This document shows positions 1 through 7,864 of a stretch of 11,131 nucleotides of DNA, piece by piece (within the stretch, counting starts at the first letter, position 1; every line of letters begins with the position of its first letter). The stretch spans positions 1 through 11,131 of the forward strand of contig DATKMG010000370.1 of the NCBI GenBank assembly GCA_035541995.1, written 5' to 3'. The translations under genes and the position numbers were made by a program. Source of the DNA: DATKMG01 sp035541995. GTDB taxonomy: Bacteria; Acidobacteriota; Terriglobia; Versatilivoradales; Versatilivoraceae. A model generated the notes under the pieces. The model saw only the letters and a program-made list of their open reading frames with translations, ran no database searches and was not told the DNA's origin.

Positions 1-1
1 G

Positions 2-232
2 GCTGCAGTATCAGTCCCTGCAGACATCGCTGAAGGACACGCTCGAGCCACTCGAAAGGGTTTTAGTAATTTTCTCGCAATTGCCAAAGGTTCGGCAATG
101 GAGACAGAAACCTATTGCATGTTGGCACAACGTTTGGGTTACCTTACGGCAGAACAAGTCGCTCCAGTCTTGAATCTCATTGTCGAAATCAGCAAAATGC
201 TAACATCCTTGAGAATGAGGTTGGCTCAGTAG
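2..232 (+). CDS. Four-helix-bundle protein (S23/IVP, Avd-like family), 3' part
   Basis: The frame is open from the window edge to a TAG at 230-232, giving 76 residues of a protein whose N-terminus lies outside. The segment VPADIAEGHARATRKGF followed by FLAIAKGSAMETETYCMLAQRLGYL is the hallmark of the four-helix-bundle family that includes the proteins encoded in 23S rRNA intervening sequences and the accessory protein Avd of diversity-generating retroelements. Family members are about 115-130 residues, so about two thirds is visible. The remaining part contains the later helices, with the conserved E-x-E-T pair and a Leu-rich last helix. Known members form small basic homo-oligomers that bind nucleic acid; the free-standing chromosomal copies have no settled role. 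There is no reverse transcriptase or rRNA here, so a retroelement role is not supported. It precedes the pilus operon by 62 bp but is probably not functionally part of it. Confidence 0.85.
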   Translation, partial: AAVSVPADIAEGHARATRKGFSNFLAIAKGSAMETETYCMLAQRLGYLTAEQVAPVLNLIVEISKMLTSLRMRLAQ

Positions 233-256
233 CATCTTATTATTAAGCCCACTGGG

Positions 257-291
257 ACCTGCAACCTGTCCCCTGTAACCTGTAACCTAAA
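257..291. repeat. Heptamer tandem repeat array 1 (5 units, consensus ACCTGTA)
   Basis: Five consecutive 7-bp units can be read: ACCTGCA, ACCTGTC, CCCTGTA, ACCTGTA and ACCTAAA, at 257-263, 264-270, 271-277, 278-284 and 285-291. The array fills most of the 62-bp spacer between the four-helix-bundle gene and gspE and ends 3 nt before the gspE ATG. Heptanucleotide tandem repeats of this style are known in cyanobacteria as short tandemly repeated repetitive sequences and resemble repeats seen in other phyla. Its role is unknown. Confidence 0.75.
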
Positions 292-294
292 GTC

Positions 295-1944
<1,650 letters not shown>

Positions 1945-1947
1945 TTC

Positions 1948-2952
1948 ATGGTTTTAGAGAAATTCAACGAGCGCATCTACAAATCCTTTCAGCCTGGCCT
2001 GCCTCCAGTCAGTTGTGAGATTTCTCAGAGATTTGTCTCCTTGGTACGCCTCAATGCGAAGGACCCCACTATTGTCGAACGTTCAGTGGTGACTCCAATT
2101 CCAGAGGGTTTAGTGACTCCCTCACTCAGCCAACCAAACATCGGGTCAATTTCCGATCTCTCGGTTCTCTTAAAATCGAGCTTGGCAAGGGCTGAGATTA
2201 GGACCAACAAGATTTCTGTGGCCGTCCCTGACAGCTCGGTTAAGGTGGCTATTCACAGCTTTGACAAACTCCCCGGCAATGAAAATGAGAGGCAACAACT
2301 TTTGAAATGGCGGCTGAAGAAGACGACCCCGTTCAATGTGGAGGACTCTCAGCTTGCCTATTATCAGCAACCAGGGGTGAACGGCAAAATCAGTGTTGTA
2401 ACAGTGGTAATTTACCGGGAAGTCCTTGCGCAATACGAAACTCTCTTTAGAGGCTCAGGGATGCATGCCGGTTTCATTACTCCGGCGTCAATGGCGGCCT
2501 TTGAACTGCTGGCACGTTCGGAACCTTTGGCCTTGAAGGGATCGATTCTCTTCTTGCACTGGAATGGTTTATCTCTCTCCGCCATGATAGTACGAGAGTC
2601 CTCGGTTGTGTTCTTCCGCCATCTGGATTACTTCGAGGGGGAAGCAAGAAATGGAGCTGGCTTGGAGAGGATGGATGCAGCAGAAAGAGAACGGGAATCC
2701 ATCTACGAAGAGATCCACCCCTGTCTGATGTATTATCAAGACAAACTAGGAGACGTCGGAGTAGATAAGATCTATGTCCTGGCAGCTGAGGAACTGGGGC
2801 GAACAAGTTTGGAATTCCTTTCAGAGAAAACAGGGAGCCCTGTAGTGAATATGGATCCTTTTCGTCTGTTCCGCATCCACCCGACGGGATCCCTGCCTAC
2901 ATCGAAGAATGCGTTGGCACCTGCGCTGGGCCTCGCCCTTGGGAGCGCCTGA
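1948..2952 (+). CDS. pilM: PilM/GspL-like actin-fold protein of the pilus alignment complex
   Basis: This 334-residue protein is the cytoplasmic actin-fold member that in type IV pili binds the N-terminal tail of PilN and couples the ATPase to the inner-membrane complex. Family features are the stretch LPGNENERQQLLKWRLKKTT followed by PFNVEDSQLAYY (about residues 107-137), a central YREVLAQYETLFRGSGM segment, and the C-terminal ALAPALGLAL. There is no membrane segment. It is divergent: the usual N-terminal phosphate-loop motif (GIDIGSxxVK) is replaced by VSCEISQRFVSLV at 21-33, and the second loop (DIGxxxT) by FLHWNGLSLS at 202-211. ATP binding is therefore doubtful. The gene lies 3 bp after the ATPase gene and abuts pilN with no spacer, which with the gene order makes the assignment firm at family level. 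A GspL cytoplasmic-domain relationship is the alternative. Confidence 0.85.
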   Translation: MVLEKFNERIYKSFQPGLPPVSCEISQRFVSLVRLNAKDPTIVERSVVTPIPEGLVTPSLSQPNIGSISDLSVLLKSSLARAEIRTNKISVAVPDSSVKVAIHSFDKLPGNENERQQLLKWRLKKTTPFNVEDSQLAYYQQPGVNGKISVVTVVIYREVLAQYETLFRGSGMHAGFITPASMAAFELLARSEPLALKGSILFLHWNGLSLSAMIVRESSVVFFRHLDYFEGEARNGAGLERMDAAERERESIYEEIHPCLMYYQDKLGDVGVDKIYVLAAEELGRTSLEFLSEKTGSPVVNMDPFRLFRIHPTGSLPTSKNALAPALGLALGSA

Positions 2953-3516
2953 ATGATGAAGGTCAACCTTAATCTTTCGTCCAATCCGTTTGTTAATAAC
3001 CGCAGTTTCTGCTTGTTGGCCGGATGCCTATTCTTGATTCTGGTAGGCCTCTCTTACTGGAACGTTGCATTGCTGCGGAAGGTTCACGGCCGCAAGCTCA
3101 AGATGGATTCGTCACTCATTTACAGCCACGAGCAGTTTGCAAAGATGGAGCGGGAGGAGATGGAAATTAAAGCTAGGCTCCTGAAACCTGAAACTGCCGA
3201 TTTTCTGGAAACGGTTGAGTTTGTCAATCAGTTGATCGAGAGAAAAACCTTCTCCTGGACGACATTGCTAAATGATTTGGAACAGCTGACCCCGGGCAGT
3301 ATCCAGGTTGTATCCATCCGCCCCAGAGTGGTTAAGAATGAATTCGGAGTTGAAATCACAGCGAATGCCCGGAGCAGTGCTGATTATATCGAGTTTATTA
3401 AAAACCTGGAGGGTTCTGACAAGTTCCAAAAACTCACGCCCATCTATGAGGATTTGTCCAAGACCCCCGGATTTTCTGGGAAGCAGATTTCTATCGCAGC
3501 CAGTTATAGAAGATGA
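2953..3516 (+). CDS. pilN: PilN-like inner-membrane alignment protein
   Basis: The 187-residue product has the layout of PilN: a short cytoplasmic tail KVNLNLSSNPF (3-13), which corresponds to the PilM-binding tail, one transmembrane helix at about 18-40, a charged helical segment at about 45-80 likely to form a coiled coil with PilO, and a periplasmic ferredoxin-like domain containing FSWTTLLNDLEQLTPGSIQV. It would link cytoplasmic PilM to PilO and PilP in the inner membrane. Translation starts at tandem ATG ATG directly after the pilM TGA, with a weak GGGAG upstream, so translational coupling is likely. Its end overlaps pilO by 4 bp (ATGA). Confidence 0.85.
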   Translation: MMKVNLNLSSNPFVNNRSFCLLAGCLFLILVGLSYWNVALLRKVHGRKLKMDSSLIYSHEQFAKMEREEMEIKARLLKPETADFLETVEFVNQLIERKTFSWTTLLNDLEQLTPGSIQVVSIRPRVVKNEFGVEITANARSSADYIEFIKNLEGSDKFQKLTPIYEDLSKTPGFSGKQISIAASYRR

Positions 3517-4067
3517 TTGTTAAAGAGAAACTTCGACGGTTCATCTACGGTTTGCTTCTTGCATTGGTAGCGGCAAATATCCCTCTCTATTTCGTCTTTG
3601 TTCGCCCCGAAGGGGAAGCGGTTTCTATTGAGGCTCAAAGAATGGAACAGGCAAGCCGTGAACTTCGCGAAAAGAAATCAGCCATTGATATGGTAATAGA
3701 TATTGAAAAGAAGTTGGCGGAATCGCGCAAAGCCCGCAAGGAATTCGAGGCGCGCTATCTGTTCTCCAGAGGTAAGGTCAGTTCCGAACTACTCAATGAA
3801 TTGGATCAGATCTGTGCTCAAGCCGGTCTGCTCCGCAATCGGGTGGCGTTTAGCTATGGCGCTGAATCGGAATTTGGCTACCAGCGGCTTTCCCTCACTC
3901 TTCCTGTTTCGGGCACCTACTCGAACATTAGGAAATTCCTTAATGTTCTTGAAACCCGATCTAAACTGATCATCGTGGATTCCATGGTATTGCAATCCGA
4001 GAAAGAGGGCACTGGCTTGATCCAAATGGATATGAATTTGTCTACTTACTTTCCTGTGCAACCATGA
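3513..4067 (+). CDS. pilO: PilO/GspM-like inner-membrane alignment protein
   Basis: The 184-residue product has a short basic cytoplasmic start, one transmembrane helix at about 9-30 (IYGLLLALVAANIPLYFVFV), a Glu/Lys/Arg-rich coiled coil at about 37-80, and a periplasmic domain of alternating helices and strands ending in MDMNLSTYFPVQP. This is the architecture of PilO and GspM, which dimerise with PilN or GspL. Sequence identity to the best known members appears low, so the call rests on layout plus position between pilN and the PilP-like gene. Both ends are ATGA overlaps (3513-3516 with pilN, 4064-4067 with the next gene), a strong sign of one coupled operon. Confidence 0.8.
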   Translation: MIVKEKLRRFIYGLLLALVAANIPLYFVFVRPEGEAVSIEAQRMEQASRELREKKSAIDMVIDIEKKLAESRKARKEFEARYLFSRGKVSSELLNELDQICAQAGLLRNRVAFSYGAESEFGYQRLSLTLPVSGTYSNIRKFLNVLETRSKLIIVDSMVLQSEKEGTGLIQMDMNLSTYFPVQP

Positions 4068-4702
4068 TAACTCCCAAGCAGAAGAGACAGATGTCTATTC
4101 TCGGAGTAATGGGTCTGGCACTCATGGCTAGCCTATATTATGCCGTTCGGATTTCCGATTCCGGAATTCCGCCCAGTCTTCCTAATCAAGCGGCCGGCTC
4201 CAGTCCCGCTCTGCAAGGGTTAGTAATCGAGCATAGTCGATCCAAAGGGAGAAAAGGTATCTCCCTGGTGGGCGTCGATCCAAGAATTCATTTGGAGAAA
4301 CTAGCCGGATTTAGTCCAGGAGTGCCTTTGAATGCGCGGAACATGTTTGCATTTGAATCTGCCCCTCCCCCGGCTGAGGGAAAGTCAAGAGCTGGGAAAG
4401 GCCACCGACCGGGGGAACCGCCGGAGGAAGCAAAAGGCGGAACTCCGCCTCCGTCTGCTATGCCTGTCGGCCCCCCTCCACCGCCGCCAGTGGTCATCAA
4501 CTTAAAGTTCTATGGCGTAAAGGTTGATTTGGAAAGCAAAAAGCGTCAAGGGTTCTTTGTCGATGGTGATGTGATGTACCTCGCCGGAGAGGGCGACCTG
4601 GTTGGGAACCGTTATCGAATTCTGAAAGTGGCTGAAGCTTTCGCCGAGATCGAGGAAGTCAGCAGTAAGGTTCACCGCCAGCTACCCATGGTAACGCAGT
4701 GA
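4064..4702 (+). CDS. PilP/GspC-like bitopic protein with proline-rich linker
   Basis: The 212-residue protein has a basic N-terminus, a hydrophobic segment at about 12-28 (ILGVMGLALMASLYYAV), a low-complexity linker at about 100-145 with runs of prolines, and a C-terminal beta domain INLKFYGVKV...GFFVDGDVMYLAGEGDLVGNRYRILKV. That last domain resembles the PilP/GspC homology region, which touches the N0 domain of the outer-membrane secretin. The LNARNMFAF motif at about 89-97 resembles the RNPF-type motif of such proteins. PilP is usually a lipoprotein; this one has no lipobox, so GspC-like anchoring by a transmembrane helix fits better. The gene is coupled to pilO by an ATGA overlap. No secretin follows, although its partner domain is present. 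Confidence 0.7.
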   Translation: MITPKQKRQMSILGVMGLALMASLYYAVRISDSGIPPSLPNQAAGSSPALQGLVIEHSRSKGRKGISLVGVDPRIHLEKLAGFSPGVPLNARNMFAFESAPPPAEGKSRAGKGHRPGEPPEEAKGGTPPPSAMPVGPPPPPPVVINLKFYGVKVDLESKKRQGFFVDGDVMYLAGEGDLVGNRYRILKVAEAFAEIEEVSSKVHRQLPMVTQ

Positions 4703-4713
4703 GGGGGCAGAAA

Positions 4714-4748
4714 ACAGAGGATAGGGAATAGGGAACAGGGAACAGCAT
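4714..4748. repeat. Heptamer tandem repeat array 2 (5 units, consensus ATAGGGA/ACAGGGA)
   Basis: Units ACAGAGG, ATAGGGA, ATAGGGA, ACAGGGA and ACAGCAT follow one another at 4714-4748. Read on the minus strand the core is CCCTGTT/CCCTATT, close to the CCCTGTA unit of the array at 257-291. The two arrays thus have the same period and a related unit in opposite orientation and bracket the five-gene ATPase-to-PilP block. Confidence 0.75.
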
Positions 4749-4800
4749 TCGGGAGTTAGGAGACGAGCAAGAGCGGCAGAAGGCAAGAAACAAAATTCCT

Positions 4801-4818
4801 ATACCTCGCCCCAGGTAT
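4801..4818. terminator. Weak hairpin, possible terminator after the PilP-like gene
   Basis: ATACCT (4801-4806) and AGGTAT (4813-4818) form a perfect 6-bp stem around the loop CGCCCC. It is followed by CTGGTTCTGTTCC, which is only loosely T-rich. It could attenuate transcription between the PilP-like gene and the pseudopilin gene, but the stem is short and AT-rich, so function is uncertain. Confidence 0.25.
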
Positions 4819-4868
4819 CTGGTTCTGTTCCTCACTCAATATGTCTTAAGTATGGTCATCAATGCCCG

Positions 4869-5669
4869 ATGATTCGAACGAGTAGACCACAAGGGGAATT
4901 AGGCTTCTCGATGGCCACAGTGATGGTACTTACTACCATCCTGTTAGTAGGGCTTTCCGAAGCTGTAGTCAGCTGGCAGAAGGCCATGCAGCGTGAAAGA
5001 GAAGAAGAACTCATCTTTCGCGGCAAACAGTACATTCGTGCCATTGGGCTCTGGCAGAGGAAATTCCCCGGCACACTCCCCACTACCATCGACGCTCTTC
5101 TAAACACCAACAACACCAGATTCCTCAGAAAGCGCTGGAAGGACCCGATCACGAATTCTGAAGAATGGCGGTTGATCAAGATGAATCCCGACGGCACTAT
5201 ATCAGGACTAACCATTGTGCCCAGTACCATCAGTACTCGGGATGTGAGTATTCCGGGCGCGCCAACCGCGGGGCAGCGATCAACGACGAGTACTCCTTTG
5301 TCAGTCTCTTCGATGGGAAGCTCCCCAACAGGAACCCAACTTGGTGGGCCAACAATAGGGACTCAGGGCAACCCATTGAACATGGGTTCCGTCCGGGCAT
5401 CCGACCCTAGACGCTCAACCCTGCAAGCTTCCGGATCACCTGTGCTCGGTGGGATTGTCGGGGTCGCCAGCAAGAGCGAGAAGGAATCTCTGAAGACGTA
5501 TAATGGAAGAAATAAGTACAACGAATGGGAGTTTTATTTTATCCCTCAGACTCAAGTGCAAGCGGGGGCACCTCAAGGCCAGGGAACCAAGACATCTACC
5601 CCTGGCTCGCCTGCCGGACCGGGGCCTGTTCAGCAGCCATTTCGTGGATCGGGTCTCCCTCAGCAGTAG
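4869..5669 (+). CDS. GspG-like pseudopilin family protein without Glu5
   Basis: The 266-residue protein begins with a short leader ending in G12-F13, a prepilin-peptidase-like site, followed by a hydrophobic helix (about 13-34) and then the diagnostic segment QKAMQREREEELIFRGKQYI. This pattern belongs to a GspG-like family of pilin-type proteins found near type II secretion / type IV pilus genes. Cleavage after G12 would place Thr17, not Glu, at position +5. A globular region with KFPGTLPTTIDALL and RFLRKRWKDPIT follows, then a Ser/Thr/Gly/Pro-rich linker of about 75 residues, a conserved-looking block at 194-226 (GGIVGVASKSEKE, then YNEWEFYF), and a 40-residue Pro/Gly/Gln tail. It would be a membrane-embedded or assembled periplasmic subunit. 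ATG 4869 gives a short typical leader; no clear ribosome site is seen. Whether it is assembled or merely shares the helix is unknown. Confidence 0.75.
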   Translation: MIRTSRPQGELGFSMATVMVLTTILLVGLSEAVVSWQKAMQREREEELIFRGKQYIRAIGLWQRKFPGTLPTTIDALLNTNNTRFLRKRWKDPITNSEEWRLIKMNPDGTISGLTIVPSTISTRDVSIPGAPTAGQRSTTSTPLSVSSMGSSPTGTQLGGPTIGTQGNPLNMGSVRASDPRRSTLQASGSPVLGGIVGVASKSEKESLKTYNGRNKYNEWEFYFIPQTQVQAGAPQGQGTKTSTPGSPAGPGPVQQPFRGSGLPQQ

Positions 5670-5677
5670 CACCTTGA

Positions 5678-6967
5678 TTAAATGACTGTACCATCCGGAA
5701 TGACTGCAAACTTTGGAATCACCACAATTTTATCTCTGACATGGAAGTTGTCGCCATCGTGGTTGGTCCAATCTTCCGCGTTTCGAATTGTGACACCCCG
5801 TCCAATCCTGGCATTCTTGTCAATGATAGCATTGGCTATGGTTGAGTTGTCACCGATCCCGATATTGGGGATGTTTTTCTGAGCATTCTCCCTGATACCT
5901 TCCACTGTTTCGTAGTAATCTGCGCCCATAATATACGAGTTAACGATTGTCGTTCCATGGCCAATTCGACTGCGAATCCCGATGACGGAATGAGTGATGT
6001 CTGACCCGTTGATGAAACATCCCTCAGAAATTACACACTGATGGAGAGTGCATTCATGCATTTTCGAGCCGGGGAGACGCCTGGCTCGTGTATATATTGG
6101 GCTTGCAGAGCTATAGAAATTGAATTTAGGCAGAGGCATTGTCAGGTCCAAGTTGGCTTCATAAAACGATCGGATCGTTCCTATGTCTGTCCAGTATCCG
6201 TAAAATGGATAGCTCATCACTGAGCAACGGCCAATCAGGTTAGGAATGACGTTCTTGCCGAAGTCGTGCTCACCAACCTCTTCCAATGTCCTGATGAGGA
6301 AATCCTTTTCGAAAAGATAAATGCCCATGGAGGCTAGGAATGCACGACCTTCAGGGAACTCCTTCTGATCGAAGTTGCCACTCAGCTGACTTTCCAGCCC
6401 TGGAAGTTCATCTTGACGGGGCTTCTCGTGAAAATGGATGATCCGATTGCCTTCGTCGACCTGCATGATTCCGAAGGAAGAAGCCAGCTCGCCTTTTACC
6501 GGAACAGTAGGAACAGTAACTTCTGCCCTTGTTTCTACATGGAATTCTACGAGCTTCTGAAAGTCCATTTGGTAGAGTTGGTCACCGGAGAGAATGAGGA
6601 CCAGTGAGGCATCGATCTCGATGAAATGGCGAATGCTCTGGCGAACCGCATCAGCGGTCCCTTGGAACCAATGGGGGTTTTCCAAGGTTTGCTCTGCCGC
6701 CAGAATGTTTACGAATCCCTCCGAGAAATTGTCAAAACGATAAGTTCGAGCAATGTGCCGGTTGAGGGAAGCCGAATTGAACTGCGTCAATACGAAGACC
6801 TTCCGAATATTCGAGTTAATGCAGTTACTGAGGGGGATGTCGACCAACCGATATTTTCCGGCCAGAGGAACAGCGGGTTTGGACCGGAGTTTTGTCAAGG
6901 GGAAGAGTCGTTCTCCCCGACCCCCTCCGAGAACAATTCCAAGCACGTCAGCGGTGTTGAAGCTCAT
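5678..6967 (-). CDS. glgC: Glucose-1-phosphate adenylyltransferase (ADP-glucose pyrophosphorylase)
   Basis: The 429-residue enzyme makes ADP-glucose from ATP and glucose-1-phosphate, the first committed step of bacterial glycogen synthesis, in the cytoplasm. The N-terminal nucleotidyltransferase domain has GGGRGERLFPLT at 14-25 with KPAVP at 30-34, WFQGTADAVRQ at 100-110, SGDQLYQMD at 127-135 and the sugar-phosphate-binding FHEKP at 179-183. The C-terminal third is a left-handed beta-helix of hexapeptide repeats. Length and C-terminus (IDKNARIG with K384; IPKFAVIPDGTVI with K419) resemble the cyanobacterial/plant type, where lysines in these places bind the activator 3-phosphoglycerate. The start is fixed by GGAGG 8 nt upstream. 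It lies 18 bp after the bicupin gene, so it is probably co-transcribed with it; no glgA, glgB or glgP is in the window. Its stop is 8 bp from that of the convergent pseudopilin gene. Confidence 0.95.
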   Translation of the reverse strand: MSFNTADVLGIVLGGGRGERLFPLTKLRSKPAVPLAGKYRLVDIPLSNCINSNIRKVFVLTQFNSASLNRHIARTYRFDNFSEGFVNILAAEQTLENPHWFQGTADAVRQSIRHFIEIDASLVLILSGDQLYQMDFQKLVEFHVETRAEVTVPTVPVKGELASSFGIMQVDEGNRIIHFHEKPRQDELPGLESQLSGNFDQKEFPEGRAFLASMGIYLFEKDFLIRTLEEVGEHDFGKNVIPNLIGRCSVMSYPFYGYWTDIGTIRSFYEANLDLTMPLPKFNFYSSASPIYTRARRLPGSKMHECTLHQCVISEGCFINGSDITHSVIGIRSRIGHGTTIVNSYIMGADYYETVEGIRENAQKNIPNIGIGDNSTIANAIIDKNARIGRGVTIRNAEDWTNHDGDNFHVRDKIVVIPKFAVIPDGTVI

Positions 6968-6975
6968 TCCGGTCG

Positions 6976-6980
6976 CCTCC
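6976..6980 (-). promoter_or_regulatory. Shine-Dalgarno sequence of glgC
   Basis: GGAGG on the minus strand lies 8 nt before the glgC ATG and within the 18-bp gap after the bicupin stop codon. It supports both the glgC start and independent re-initiation on a shared transcript. Confidence 0.8.
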
Positions 6981-6985
6981 TGCGA

Positions 6986-7864
6986 TCACGGTTTTGAAAA
7001 GGGGAAAAGCGATCGAATTCCAAGGATGCGGCTCTTTTTGACTGGGTCATCATTGTTGTAGAAACCTACGGTGCAGTTCAATCGGAAGAAGTAAGCATCA
7101 CCGGCCTTGACCGGGTAACGACCTTCGATCCCCGTGAGCCCTCCACCCGCAACCATCTCCCCGTTTCCCTCCAACACCAGGTAGAATTCCTCCTCCGTTT
7201 CGTGATGGTGAGGGGAGTTAGTCCCTCCTGGGGCGAATTCCATGATATAGAGGCTCGTCAGAACATGACCAGCCGCAATTCTGTCGCGGGTGCTTTTCAC
7301 ATCGCCAATCATGAGTTGGTAAAGAACAGTGGGTGGGTGACCAGCTACCGTCTGCTTAGGGACTTCCTCGAGATTAGCCCGCAGAACCTTGGTCGAGAAT
7401 GGGGTCACAGTCCCGGCAGGAATTCGAAAGCCGGCAACCAGAAAGTGGCACGGGCTTCCCGAGGAAACTGACAACTTGTAGTGGATATCCGGTGGCAGAT
7501 AGAGAAAGTCGTCCTTCCGCAAAGAGACTTCCCCGTCACGATTTATCAGGACACATGATCCTTCCAGGATTACGAAAATCTGTTCTTCATGAGGAAACAC
7601 AACCATTTGGCTGCTCCCTCCGGAGTCCAGGGTAACTTCACCGATTCTTGTGATCCCTTTGAGGACAATCGCCCCCGGAGCGCCTTCGCCGAAGACTGGC
7701 TTATAATGGCATGTTGAAGTAGATAGCTCGCTATCTTTCTCTTGAAGGTCCGGCAGGTAGCAATGCAAAAAAGTAGGGTCTACTTGCCGATCAGCACCCC
7801 ACAAGCAACTCGCAGCCAAGAATGTTAGGAGTATTGTATTTCTAGTACGTGATGGTATTAACAT
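6986..7864 (-). CDS. Exported two-domain cupin (bicupin) protein
   Basis: I start this protein at the ATG at 7864 (292 residues) because AGGAGG lies 6 nt upstream and the product then begins with a signal peptide (basic MLIPSRTRN, then ILLTFLAASCLWGA). A frame extending to 7930 has no such support. AASC at 17-20 might be a weak lipobox, otherwise cleavage near residue 24. Two cupin barrels follow. The first, about 70-140, has FPHEEQIFVILEG at 90-102 and KDDFLYLPPDIH at 117-128. The second, about 205-275, has HHHETEEEFYLVLEG starting at 219, a good metal-site motif, but its second motif (GDAYFFRLNCTVGFYN, 255-270) lacks the usual His. Bicupins of similar size include (S)-ureidoglycine aminohydrolase, but export argues against that role and I give no substrate. 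The gene overlaps the preceding enolase-family gene by 23 bp and precedes glgC by 18 bp. Confidence 0.85.
   Translation of the reverse strand: MLIPSRTRNTILLTFLAASCLWGADRQVDPTFLHCYLPDLQEKDSELSTSTCHYKPVFGEGAPGAIVLKGITRIGEVTLDSGGSSQMVVFPHEEQIFVILEGSCVLINRDGEVSLRKDDFLYLPPDIHYKLSVSSGSPCHFLVAGFRIPAGTVTPFSTKVLRANLEEVPKQTVAGHPPTVLYQLMIGDVKSTRDRIAAGHVLTSLYIMEFAPGGTNSPHHHETEEEFYLVLEGNGEMVAGGGLTGIEGRYPVKAGDAYFFRLNCTVGFYNNDDPVKKSRILGIRSLFPFSKP

Larger units (their letters stand above)
4703..4868. other. 166-bp intergenic gap inside the pilus cluster
   Basis: No open frame of note lies here. The gap holds the second heptamer array, a GGAGTTAGGAG stretch at about 4751-4761 of similar repetitive style, and a small hairpin at 4801-4818. 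In related secretion clusters this is a place where a secretin gene often sits, but no coding remnant is recognisable. No convincing promoter or Shine-Dalgarno sequence for the next gene is visible. Confidence 0.5.

Noticed and set aside
123..137. Sigma-54-like TGGCAC-N5-TTGG
   Set aside because: The -12 element has GG instead of GC and the site lies in the coding part of the four-helix-bundle gene, about 155 bp from gspE; probably chance.
2..232. Avd accessory gene of a diversity-generating retroelement
   Set aside because: No reverse transcriptase, template repeat or variable repeat is present in the window; the wider four-helix-bundle family is the safer call.
257..291. CRISPR-like array
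   Set aside because: The period is 7 bp with no spacers; it is a simple tandem heptamer repeat.
6626..6997. Plus-strand open frame of 123 residues opposite glgC
   Set aside because: It lies wholly across the highly conserved N-terminal half of glgC and has no recognisable domain or ribosome site.
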